From contig NZ_JAAVVC010000018.1 in the NCBI RefSeq assembly GCF_018449725.1, forward strand, positions 1 to 64,000: a stretch of 64,000 nt of DNA, read 5' to 3'. Source of the stretch: Pseudomonas sp. dw_612 (GTDB lineage Bacteria > Pseudomonadota > Gammaproteobacteria > Pseudomonadales > Pseudomonadaceae). The position numbers and the translations under genes are program-made. The notes under the pieces were generated by a model. That model did not search any database and was not told the origin of the DNA. It saw only the letters and a program-made list of their open reading frames with translations. This document shows, one piece after another, positions 24,523 to 32,360 of the stretch. Each line of letters opens with the position of its first letter. Position 1 is the stretch's first letter.

Positions 24523-26781
24523 ATGTCACGCCAACAACTACAATTACCGGTCAGTTCACCACGTTTGCTCGCGTCTGCCATTGGCATGGCGATCACGGCC
24601 GGCTCCGCAGGCCACATGGTTTTCGCCGCCGAGCAGACTGACGAAAAAGCCTCGGGCAATGCGATTTCCCTCGACGCCACCAGCGTGGTCGGCGAGCAGC
24701 AAGACACCTCCTACAAGACCGATACATCGGCCTCGAAAAAGTACACCGCACCGCTGCGCGAGACGCCAAAAAGCGTCACCGTGATCCCGCAACAAGTCAT
24801 CCGCGACACCGGCGCCACCAGCCTGGTCGACGCGTTGCGCACCACGCCGGGCATCACCTTCGGTGCCGGTGAAGGCGGCAACCCGGCCGGCGACCGTCCG
24901 ATCATTCGCGGCTTCAACGCTGAAAGCGATGTATTCGTCGACGGCATGCGCGACCCGGCGTCCCAGAGCCGTGAAATCTTCGACGTTGAATCCGTCGAAA
25001 TCAGCAAAGGCCCAGGCTCGGCCTTCACCGGCGCCGGTTCCACCGGTGGCAGCCTGAACCTGGTGAGCAAGACCGCCAAACTGGGCAACTTCTACAATGG
25101 CGGCTTCACTTGGGGTTCGGACCAGACCAAACGCACCACCCTGGACCTGAACCAGCAGATCAACGATACGTCAGCCTTCCGCCTGAACCTGATGAAGCAC
25201 GAAGCCAACGTCGCCGGGCGTGATGCGGTGGACGTCAGCCGCTGGGGCGTGGCGCCGACCTTTGCCTTCGGCCTGGGCACCGACACCCGTGTGACCGTCG
25301 GTTACTACCACGTCGAAACCGATGACATGCCGGACTACGGCGTGCCGCTGACCTTGAGCCCGAACCGCAGCAAGTACAACGTCGACAAGCCGGCCAACGT
25401 CAGCAAAGACAACTTCTACGGCCTCACCGGTCGTGACTATCGCCAGACCGAAAACGACAGCGGCACAATCAAGATCGAACACGATCTGAATGAAGACCTG
25501 ACCGTTTCCAACAGTTTCCGCATGTCCCGTTCGACCCTGGACTACATCGTCACCAACCCCGACGACAGCAAGGGTAACGTGGCCAATGGCAGCGTGTACC
25601 GTGGCGCGAAAAGCCGTAACTCGACGTCCAGCGGCTGGGTCAACCAGACCGACCTGAGCGCCAAGTTCAACACCGGCGCGATCGAACACAGCCTGGTCAC
25701 CGGCCTGGAGTTTTCCTACCAGGACACTCACAACCGCCCGTACATCCTGACCTCGACAGCGGCTGGCACCACGTGCAATCGCGCACTGTTCAACTCCGGC
25801 GACTGCACCAACCTGTACAAGCCGACGCCTGGGGATAACTGGTCGGGCAGCATCACCGACAGCAACGCCTTCACCGACACCGACACCAAAACCACTGCGG
25901 CCTACGTGTTCGACACCCTGAAGTTCAACGAACAATGGTCCCTGAATCTGGGCCTGCGTTACGACAACTACCAGGTTGAATCCAGCGGTTATGCCAACGC
26001 GGGCCGTGGCTCAGCGGCGGGCAGTTTCTCCCGGGAAAACACCACCGACCTGGTCAACTACCAGATCGGCGTGGTCTACAACCCGCTGCCTAACGGTAGC
26101 GTGTACGCGGCGTACTCCACCTCCAGCAACCCGGCCGGCGAAACCAGCGGTAATGGCAGCCTGGAACTGGCAGCGAACAACAGCGACCTGGATCCGGAAA
26201 AGAACCGCAACTACGAAATCGGCACCAAGTGGGACTTCTTCGGTGACGACCTGTCGCTGACCGCCGCGCTGTTCCGCACCGAGAAAACCAACGCCCGCAT
26301 CGACGATCCGGACGGCGCCACCACCCAAGTGCTGGACGGTGAGCAAACCGTCAACGGTCTGGAGCTGACTTACACCGGCAAACTGACCCGTAACTGGAAA
26401 GTCTTCGGCGGCTACACCTACATGGAAAGCGAAGTGGTCAAGACCACCCTCGCGGCCGACAAAGGCAACCACATGCCGAGCACGCCACGGAACAACTTCA
26501 CCCTGTGGTCGACTTACGACCTGATCCCGGAAAAGTTGACCATCGGTGGCGGCGCGACCTTCGTCGATTCCCAGTTCGGTAACGTCGCCAACTCGGTGGA
26601 GATCCCGTCCTACTGGCGCTACGACGCCATGGCCAGCTACGCGCTGACCAAGAACGTCGACCTGCAACTCAACGTACAGAACCTGACCGACAAGCGTTAT
26701 TTCGACCAGGTGTTCCAGACGCACTACGCCCACGTGGCGGCGGGCCGTACCGCCCTGCTGAGCGCGAACTTCCACTTCTGA
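24523..26781 (+). CDS. piuA: TonB-dependent siderophore receptor, PiuA
   Basis: This 752-residue outer-membrane receptor has a signal peptide (ending MVFA or close by), a plug domain (RETPKSVTVIPQQVIRDTGA onward to about residue 200) and a beta barrel ending in the aromatic residue of ANFHF. Such proteins import ferric siderophores with energy from TonB. The frame opens at 24460, but GGGGAGGGG precedes the ATG at 24523. It matches PiuA (PA4514) in length, in the divergent piuC neighbour, and in the downstream PepSY gene. No extracytoplasmic signalling domain is present. A barrel loop carries two cysteines (TTCNRALFNSGDC). Confidence 0.92.
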   Translation: MSRQQLQLPVSSPRLLASAIGMAITAGSAGHMVFAAEQTDEKASGNAISLDATSVVGEQQDTSYKTDTSASKKYTAPLRETPKSVTVIPQQVIRDTGATSLVDALRTTPGITFGAGEGGNPAGDRPIIRGFNAESDVFVDGMRDPASQSREIFDVESVEISKGPGSAFTGAGSTGGSLNLVSKTAKLGNFYNGGFTWGSDQTKRTTLDLNQQINDTSAFRLNLMKHEANVAGRDAVDVSRWGVAPTFAFGLGTDTRVTVGYYHVETDDMPDYGVPLTLSPNRSKYNVDKPANVSKDNFYGLTGRDYRQTENDSGTIKIEHDLNEDLTVSNSFRMSRSTLDYIVTNPDDSKGNVANGSVYRGAKSRNSTSSGWVNQTDLSAKFNTGAIEHSLVTGLEFSYQDTHNRPYILTSTAAGTTCNRALFNSGDCTNLYKPTPGDNWSGSITDSNAFTDTDTKTTAAYVFDTLKFNEQWSLNLGLRYDNYQVESSGYANAGRGSAAGSFSRENTTDLVNYQIGVVYNPLPNGSVYAAYSTSSNPAGETSGNGSLELAANNSDLDPEKNRNYEIGTKWDFFGDDLSLTAALFRTEKTNARIDDPDGATTQVLDGEQTVNGLELTYTGKLTRNWKVFGGYTYMESEVVKTTLAADKGNHMPSTPRNNFTLWSTYDLIPEKLTIGGGATFVDSQFGNVANSVEIPSYWRYDAMASYALTKNVDLQLNVQNLTDKRYFDQVFQTHYAHVAAGRTALLSANFHF

Positions 26782-26804
26782 TTGCCAGCCACACCGCAAT
26801 CCCC

Positions 26805-26894
26805 TGTGGGAGCGGGCTTGCTCGCGAAGGCGTCGTGTCAGTCAACATTAATGTCAACTGAACGACCGCTTTCGCGAGCAAGCCCGCTCCCACA
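26805..26894. repeat. REPIN-type inverted repeat, copy 2
   Basis: The ends TGTGGGAGCGGGCTTGCTCG and the inverse enclose GTCAGTCAACATTAATG in the middle. It has the same architecture as the copy at 12755. It lies 23 bases after piuA in the 260-base gap before the flavoreductase gene. The rest of the gap contains a short stem (26929-26956, CCCCGTTCA..TGAACGGGG type) that probably terminates piuA. Confidence 0.85.
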
Positions 26895-26929
26895 AGGGAA
26901 TGTGTGTAAAGGCGGGCATCAGGACCAGG

Positions 26930-26959
26930 CCCCGTTCATTGAATTGAACGGGGCTTTTG
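26930..26959 (+). terminator. terminator of the piuA transcript
   Basis: CCCCGTTCA pairs with TGAACGGGG, with ATTGAAT between, followed by CTTTTGT. The T-rich tract supports an intrinsic terminator. Confidence 0.7.
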
Positions 26960-27041
26960 TGCGTAATAAAGAATGTTTCTCGACAACCCACGGCATAATG
27001 CGCGCCGTGATGATGACTTTCGAACGAACAAGGCGAGCGAC

Positions 27042-29567
27042 GTGTTGAAGAAAACCCTGTTCCAGTTGCACTGGTTTTTTGGCATCAGCGCCGGACTGGT
27101 CCTGGCCCTGATGGGCATCACCGGTGCGGCTTATTCGTTTCAGGACGAAATCCTGCGGGCGCTGAATCCGTCTGTCTTGCAGGTCGAAAAACAGGTCGCC
27201 GGTGTCTTGCCGCCCGCCGAACTGGTGGAACGCATCGAATCGGCCTCGGGCAAGAAAGTCTCGATGCTTTGGGTCGAGACCGACAGCGGCAACGCCGCAC
27301 GCGTAATCTTCACGCCGCCACCGGGCGAACGTCGCGGTGAGATGCGTTACTTCGACCCGTACACCGCCGAATTCCTCGGCGACGCCACCGGTCAGGATTT
27401 CTTCGGCTTCATGCTGCAACTGCACCGTTTCCTGGCCATGGGCGACACCGGTCGGCAGATCACCGGCGCCTGCACCTTGATCCTGCTGTTCTTTTGCCTG
27501 TCCGGCCTCTACCTGCGCTGGCCGCGCCAGTGGAACAAATGGCGCGCCTGGCTGACCCTGGACTGGAAGAAAAAGGGTCGCAGCTTCAACTGGGACCTGC
27601 ACTCGGTGGCGGGCACCTGGTGCATAGTGTTTTACCTGTTGGCCGCGTTGACCGGGTTGTCCTGGTCTTACGAGTGGTACAACAAGGGCCTGACTCAATT
27701 GCTGTCCGACGCACCGCAGAACGAACGGGTGCGCAACCGTGGCCCGGCACCGAGCGGTCCAGCGCCAAGCGCCGATTACGCGGCGATGTGGAGCAGCATC
27801 TACAGCGCCGCCGGCCCGAACCTGTCCGCCTACAACATCCGCATGCCGCCCCTGGCCGGCCAACCGGCGACGGTGTATTACCTGCTGAACACCTCGCCCC
27901 ACGACCGCGCACTGAACGAGATTTCACTCGATCCGGCCACCGGCATCGTCAAACGCCATGACCGTTACAGCGACAAGAGTTTCAAGGCGCAGTTGCTGAC
28001 CAGTATCTACGCGCTGCACACCGGCAGTTACTTCGGCATCGTCGGGCGGATCATCCTGACGATCACCGCGCTGACCATGCCGCTGTTTTTCGTCACGGGC
28101 TGGTTGCTCTACCTGGATCGTCGGCGCAAGAAACGCCAGATCAAGGATGCGCGCAAAGGCCTGGTGCAACCGGGCAGCGATGCGCCGGCGTGGCTGATCG
28201 GCTTCGCCAGCCAGAGCGGGTTTGCCGAGCAACTGGCCTGGCAGACCGCCGGGCAATTGCAGGCCGCCGGGTTGCCGGTGAGGGTGCAGCCGCTGGCGAG
28301 TGTCAGCGAACAGGATTTGCAGGATTCGAACAACGCACTGTTCGTGGTCAGCACCTTCGGCGACGGCGAAGCGCCGGACAGTGCCCGGGGTTTCGAACGC
28401 AAAGTGCTGGGTCGGGCGTTGAGCCTGGAAAGCCTGAACTACGCGGTGCTCGGCCTTGGTGATCGCCAGTATCAGCACTTCTGCGGTTTCGCCCGACGCT
28501 TGCACACCTGGCTCGGCGAACACGGTGGCAAGACCCTGTTCGCCCCGGTGGAAGTCGACAGCGGCGACCCTTACGCCTTGCGTCACTGGCAGCAGCAACT
28601 CGGCCTGCTGACCGGACAGGCGCCGGTGGACACCTGGCAAGCGCCCAGCTACGACAACTGGACGCTGGTCAGTCGCGAACTGATGAACCCGGACAGCTGC
28701 GGCTGCCCGGTGTACAAAGTCGGCCTCAGCGCTCCGAGCACCAGCAGTTGGCTGGCCGGTGACCTGGTGGAAGTCATGCCGCGCAATTGCCCATGGGCGA
28801 TCGAGCATTTCCTCGATGGGCTGGGGATTGATGGCCGAGCCACTGTTGAGCTCGATGGCCTGTCGCAACCGCTTGACCAGACCCTCGCCAGTCGCCAACT
28901 GCCCGAGAACCGCGCGCATCTGGTCGGCCTGCACGCTCAGGCGCTGGTGCAAGCGTTGGTGCCGTTGGCGATGCGCGAATACTCAATCGCCTCGATCGCC
29001 GCCGATGGCGTATTGGAATTGATCGTGCGTCAGGAAGTGCACCCGGACGGCAGCCTCGGCATCGGCTCCGGCTGGCTGACCGAGCATGCGCCCGTGGGTG
29101 GCAGCATCAGCCTGCGCGTGCGGCGCAACAGTGGTTTCCACCTGCCAACCGAACCGGTGCCGATGATCCTGTTGGGCAATGGCACCGGCCTGGCCGGGCT
29201 GCGCAGTTTGCTCAAGGCGCGAATTGCCGATGGGCAACAACGGCATTGGCTGCTGTTTGGCGAGCGCCACCGCCAGCATGACTTCCTGTGTCGCGATGAG
29301 CTGGAAGGCTGGTTGATCGAGGGCGATCTGGAGCGACTGGACCTGGCATTTTCCCGCGACCAGGCCGAAAAAATCTACGTCCAGGATCGCCTCCGCGAAT
29401 CCGCCGCCGAACTGAAGAAATGGCTGGCAGACGGCGCCGTGATCTACATCTGCGGCAGCTTGCAAGGCATGGCCTCAGGCGTGGACCACGCGCTCAACGA
29501 AATACTCGGGATCGAAGAGGTCGACCGACTCATCGAACAGGGCCGCTACCGCCGCGACGTCTACTAA
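27042..29567 (+). CDS. PepSY membrane domain fused to a CysJ-like flavoreductase
   Basis: This 841-residue inner-membrane oxidoreductase has an N-terminal PepSY-associated transmembrane region (about residues 1-375) with helices such as LHWFFGISAGLVLALMGITG and several histidines in them (LHRFLAMG, LHTGSYFG) that may bind haem. It is followed by a flavodoxin-like domain (about 395-510, FVVSTFGDGEAPDSA), then a sulfite-reductase-type FAD/NADPH domain (REYSIAS for FAD, GNGTGLAG for NADPH, IYICGSLQGMA near the end). It is likely to move electrons from NADPH across the inner membrane, for example to reduce ferric siderophore. The start is a GTG giving MLKKTLF; the frame is open from 26973. It corresponds to the PA4513 gene next to piuA. 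Confidence 0.88.
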   Translation: MLKKTLFQLHWFFGISAGLVLALMGITGAAYSFQDEILRALNPSVLQVEKQVAGVLPPAELVERIESASGKKVSMLWVETDSGNAARVIFTPPPGERRGEMRYFDPYTAEFLGDATGQDFFGFMLQLHRFLAMGDTGRQITGACTLILLFFCLSGLYLRWPRQWNKWRAWLTLDWKKKGRSFNWDLHSVAGTWCIVFYLLAALTGLSWSYEWYNKGLTQLLSDAPQNERVRNRGPAPSGPAPSADYAAMWSSIYSAAGPNLSAYNIRMPPLAGQPATVYYLLNTSPHDRALNEISLDPATGIVKRHDRYSDKSFKAQLLTSIYALHTGSYFGIVGRIILTITALTMPLFFVTGWLLYLDRRRKKRQIKDARKGLVQPGSDAPAWLIGFASQSGFAEQLAWQTAGQLQAAGLPVRVQPLASVSEQDLQDSNNALFVVSTFGDGEAPDSARGFERKVLGRALSLESLNYAVLGLGDRQYQHFCGFARRLHTWLGEHGGKTLFAPVEVDSGDPYALRHWQQQLGLLTGQAPVDTWQAPSYDNWTLVSRELMNPDSCGCPVYKVGLSAPSTSSWLAGDLVEVMPRNCPWAIEHFLDGLGIDGRATVELDGLSQPLDQTLASRQLPENRAHLVGLHAQALVQALVPLAMREYSIASIAADGVLELIVRQEVHPDGSLGIGSGWLTEHAPVGGSISLRVRRNSGFHLPTEPVPMILLGNGTGLAGLRSLLKARIADGQQRHWLLFGERHRQHDFLCRDELEGWLIEGDLERLDLAFSRDQAEKIYVQDRLRESAAELKKWLADGAVIYICGSLQGMASGVDHALNEILGIEEVDRLIEQGRYRRDVY

Positions 29568-29570
29568 GCC

Positions 29571-29920
29571 CCCCTCACCCCAGCCCTCTCCCCAAAGGGG
29601 AGAGGGAGCCGACCGAGGTGTCTTGCGCTATGCATCGACCTGAAAAACCGAGTCGAACTCAGGTATGGAAAACAACGACGATCAGCTCAACGGTTTAGAG
29701 CTGAACCCAGGACTTGAAAACAAAGAAATTAGCTCTGCGGTCTAGAGCCGAACTCAGGACCTGAAAACAAAGAAATTAGCTCTGCGGTCTAGAGCCGAAC
29801 TCAGGACTTGAAAACAAAGAAATTAGCTCTGCGGTCTAGAGCCGAACTCAGGACTTGAGCACCATGAAGATCGGCTCCCTTTCCCCCTCTCCCCTTTGGG
29901 GAGAGGGTTGGGGTGAGGGG
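29571..29920. mobile_element. non-coding element with terminal inverted repeats, copy U1
   Basis: The left end (29571-29612, starting CCCCTCACCCC) and right end (29871-29920) are inverted repeats, identical apart from one base and an 8-base insertion in the right copy. Each end contains its own palindrome CCCTCTCCCC-AAA-GGGGAGAGGG. The interior holds a conserved stretch (29613-29690) and three 47-base direct repeats. No ORF was recognised. Four bases separate it from the flavoreductase stop. A second copy lies beyond the DUF559 gene. Confidence 0.7.
29716..29856. repeat. three 47-bp direct repeats inside element U1
   Basis: Units start at 29716, 29763 and 29810 with GAAAACAAAGAAATTAGCTC and are nearly identical. 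A diverged unit precedes them. In U2 two degenerate units of the same size occur. There are no spacers, so this is not a CRISPR array. Confidence 0.9.
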
Positions 29921-29990
29921 TCGATTTCAAGCCGAACACCAAAACCCCGACTAAAGTAAAACCTCCATCCCCTTCACACGGACGTGAAGC

Positions 29991-30356
29991 ATGCCCCCCC
30001 GCCCCACCCTCGCCCAACGCCAATTCGCCCGCCATCTACGCACCCACCAAACCGACTGCGAACTCCTGCTCTGGCAGAAACTACGCGCTCGGCAAATCGC
30101 CCATCTGAAATTCCGCCGACAGTTTCCGTACCCGCCGTATGTGCTGGATTTCTACTGTGTCGAGTTGAAACTGGCGATAGAACTTGATGGAGGGCAGCAC
30201 TATGAAACGGCAGGAAGGATTCATGACCAGCGCCGCACGCTTTACCTCCAACAGCGTGGAATTGAGGTTGTGAGGTTTAGCAATCTGGAGGTCATTGAGC
30301 GGATGAGTGACGTGTTGGAGCAGATCATCAGGATGGCTGCGAATCGAACGCCGTGA
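29991..30356 (+). CDS. DUF559 endonuclease-like protein between two repeat elements
   Basis: This 121-residue DUF559 protein belongs to the Vsr-like/PD-(D/E)xK nuclease group. Family features are the N-terminal RQFARHLRTHQTDCELLLWQ, FRRQFPYPPYVLDFYC, the acidic core LAIELDGGQHY with predicted catalytic Asp/Glu residues, and the C-terminal GIEVVRFSNLEVI. It is complete for the family. The Shine-Dalgarno is weak (GTGAAG). It is bracketed by copies U1 (ends 29920) and U2 (starts 30373), so its expression or spread may be linked to them. DUF559 biological function is not established; nicking or cutting DNA is inferred from fold. Confidence 0.85.
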   Translation: MPPRPTLAQRQFARHLRTHQTDCELLLWQKLRARQIAHLKFRRQFPYPPYVLDFYCVELKLAIELDGGQHYETAGRIHDQRRTLYLQQRGIEVVRFSNLEVIERMSDVLEQIIRMAANRTP

Positions 30357-30372
30357 TTCTGATCTGGAATCG

Positions 30373-30627
30373 CCCCCTCTCCCTAACCCTCTCCCCAAAG
30401 GGGCGAGGGGACTGACCGAGGTGTCTTGCGATGTACATCGACCTGAAAAACCGAGTCGAACTCAGGTTTAGAACGAAGAAGATCAACCCGGCGCCCTAGC
30501 GTCGAACTGAAGTCTTGAAAACAAAGAGATCAACCCAGCGGCCTAGCGCCGAACCCAGGCTTTGAAATCGATAGAGATCTGCTCCCTTTCCCCCTCTCCC
30601 CTCTGGGGAGAGGGCTGGGGTGAGGGG
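30373..30627. mobile_element. non-coding element with terminal inverted repeats, copy U2
   Basis: This is a second copy of the U1 element, 255 bases long. The left end has CCCTCTCCCTAACCCTCTCCCC and the right end is the inverse ending GGGGTGAGGGG. The inner stretch GACCGAGGTGTCTTGCG and the following CGACCTGAAAAACCGAGTCG are shared with U1 almost base for base. Two degenerate 47-base units follow. It ends 21 bases before the phoD stop codon. Confidence 0.7.
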
Positions 30628-30648
30628 TGGATCTTGAAGCCATCCACA

Positions 30649-32190
30649 TCAAACCGGCTGCAACTTCTGCTCAAACACACTCACCCCATCCAGATCCCGC
30701 AACACCACGCTCATCTCCCCACTCTGCCCGTCAATATTCACCTCGCCAAAAAACTGAAACCCGGCAAACGGCGAGGTGTTTTGCGCGGGCGGCGCTTTCT
30801 CGAACACAACTTCAGGGCCAAAGGTTTTATCCAGTGGATTCGGTCCAAAACTCCCGGCATTCAACGGCCCGGCAACAAACTCCCAGAACGGTTCGAAATC
30901 CTGGAATGCCGCGCGATCCGGATGGTAGTGATGCGCGGCGCAGTAATGCACATCCGCCGTCAGGAATACAAAATTGCGCACCTGCTGCGCACGCAGATAA
31001 CCGAGCAATTCAGCGATTTCCAATTCGCGGCCCTGCGCCGGTCCTGGATCACCGTTGGCCACCGCTTCCCAACGCGCCACCCCCGGACTGACTTCCCCGT
31101 CGGGTACGCCGAGGCCGATCGGCATGTCAGCGGCGATGACTTTCCATTGCGCATTCGAGGCTTTCAGCGACGCCTTCAGCCAGTCCAGTTGCTCACGCCC
31201 CAGAAACGGTTTTTCAGCGCCCAGATTGTCGTCATTAGCCCCACGATAACTGCGCATATCCAGCACAAACACATCGAGCATCGGACCATAACTGAGCTGG
31301 CGATAAATCCGCCCGCCATTGTCGGCGCTCTGCAACCGCATCGGCGCGTATTCAAGCCACGCTTGGCGCGCACGGCCGACGAGGCTGTGGATATCTTTGC
31401 TCTTGTAGCGCTCGTCCAGTTGCTTGCCCGGCGACCAGTTGTTCACCACTTCGTGGTCGTCCCACTGCCAGATCTGCGGCACTTCGGCGTTGAAGCGACG
31501 GATGTTTTCGTCCATCAGGTTGTAGCGATAATTGCCACGGTATTCGTCGAGAGTTTCGGCGACTTTGCTCTTGGCTTCGCTGGTGAGGTTGCGCCACACC
31601 CGACCGCTCTCGGTGGTCAGTTGCGCGGGCACCGGGCCGTCGGCGTAGATGGTGTCGCCGCTGTGGATAAAGAAGTCCGGCAGGCGCAGACGCATGGCTT
31701 CGTAGATGCGCATGCCACCGATGTCCGGGTTGATGCCAAAGCCCTGGCCGACGGTGTCGCCGCTCCAGACAAAACGAATGTCGCGGCGAGCCGTGGGTAC
31801 GCTGCGCAAGTGGCCGAACCAGGGTTCGCTGGCCGCGCCGTTCTGGGCGTCTTCGAAGTGCACGCGGTAGAAAATCGCCTGGTCGGCGGGCAGGCCGGTG
31901 AGCTCGACGCGGGCGGTAAAGTCAGTGCGCGAATCAGCCAGAGGCGAAACAAAACGACGCGGGTTGGTGAACAGGCTGCGGGTGTCCCACTCCACCACCA
32001 TCCGCGCGGGACGGTCGCTGCGGCTCCAGACCATCGCCCGGTCGCCCAGCAGGTCGCCGGACTGCACGCCGTCGGTGAGTTGCGGCCGATCCTTGACCGA
32101 CGCGATCACCGCCGGCGCCAGGCCGGGCAACAACAAACCGGCGCCGACCGCTTGCATGACACGCCGGCGACCGAGGTTGAATTCGCTCAT
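30649..32190 (-). CDS. phoD: PhoD-family alkaline phosphatase, Tat-exported
   Basis: This 513-residue calcium/iron-dependent phosphatase or phosphodiesterase of the PhoD family releases phosphate from organic esters outside the cytoplasm. A twin-arginine signal is visible (LGRRRVMQAVGAGLLLPGLA). Metal-site motifs are WSGDTVG, HSGDTIYADGP, WDDHEVVNNW and TADVHYCAAH. The frame opens at 32250, but AGGGAGA precedes the ATG at 32190 and the Tat motif follows. It probably responds to phosphate starvation; no Pho box was identified. The symbol is by family. Confidence 0.9.
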   Translation of the reverse strand: MSEFNLGRRRVMQAVGAGLLLPGLAPAVIASVKDRPQLTDGVQSGDLLGDRAMVWSRSDRPARMVVEWDTRSLFTNPRRFVSPLADSRTDFTARVELTGLPADQAIFYRVHFEDAQNGAASEPWFGHLRSVPTARRDIRFVWSGDTVGQGFGINPDIGGMRIYEAMRLRLPDFFIHSGDTIYADGPVPAQLTTESGRVWRNLTSEAKSKVAETLDEYRGNYRYNLMDENIRRFNAEVPQIWQWDDHEVVNNWSPGKQLDERYKSKDIHSLVGRARQAWLEYAPMRLQSADNGGRIYRQLSYGPMLDVFVLDMRSYRGANDDNLGAEKPFLGREQLDWLKASLKASNAQWKVIAADMPIGLGVPDGEVSPGVARWEAVANGDPGPAQGRELEIAELLGYLRAQQVRNFVFLTADVHYCAAHHYHPDRAAFQDFEPFWEFVAGPLNAGSFGPNPLDKTFGPEVVFEKAPPAQNTSPFAGFQFFGEVNIDGQSGEMSVVLRDLDGVSVFEQKLQPV

Positions 32191-32258
32191 GGTGTTCTCC
32201 CTGAAAAAGGGAAACTTAAGCATGTGCGCATGACGTCCGTGTGAAATCACAGTTCCCT

Positions 32259-32348
32259 TGTGGGAGCGGGCTTGCTCGCGAAAGCGGTCTGCCAGTAGAC
32301 ATCAATGGTGACTGACACGACGCCCTCGCGAGCAAGCCCGCTCCCACA
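32259..32348. repeat. REPIN-type inverted repeat, copy 3
   Basis: TGTGGGAGCGGGCTTGCTCG and its inverse are spaced as in the copies at 12755, 26805 and 40507. It lies between fruA and phoD, both on the minus strand, so it is downstream of the fru operon. Confidence 0.85.
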
Positions 32349-32360
32349 GGGGTTGTGGTG

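Noticed and set aside
29716..29856. CRISPR-like array
   Set aside because: Units are contiguous 47-base direct repeats without spacers or cas genes.
29420..30656. Transposase within or beside the U elements
   Set aside because: No open frame in either element or nearby resembles a transposase; only the DUF559 gene is present.
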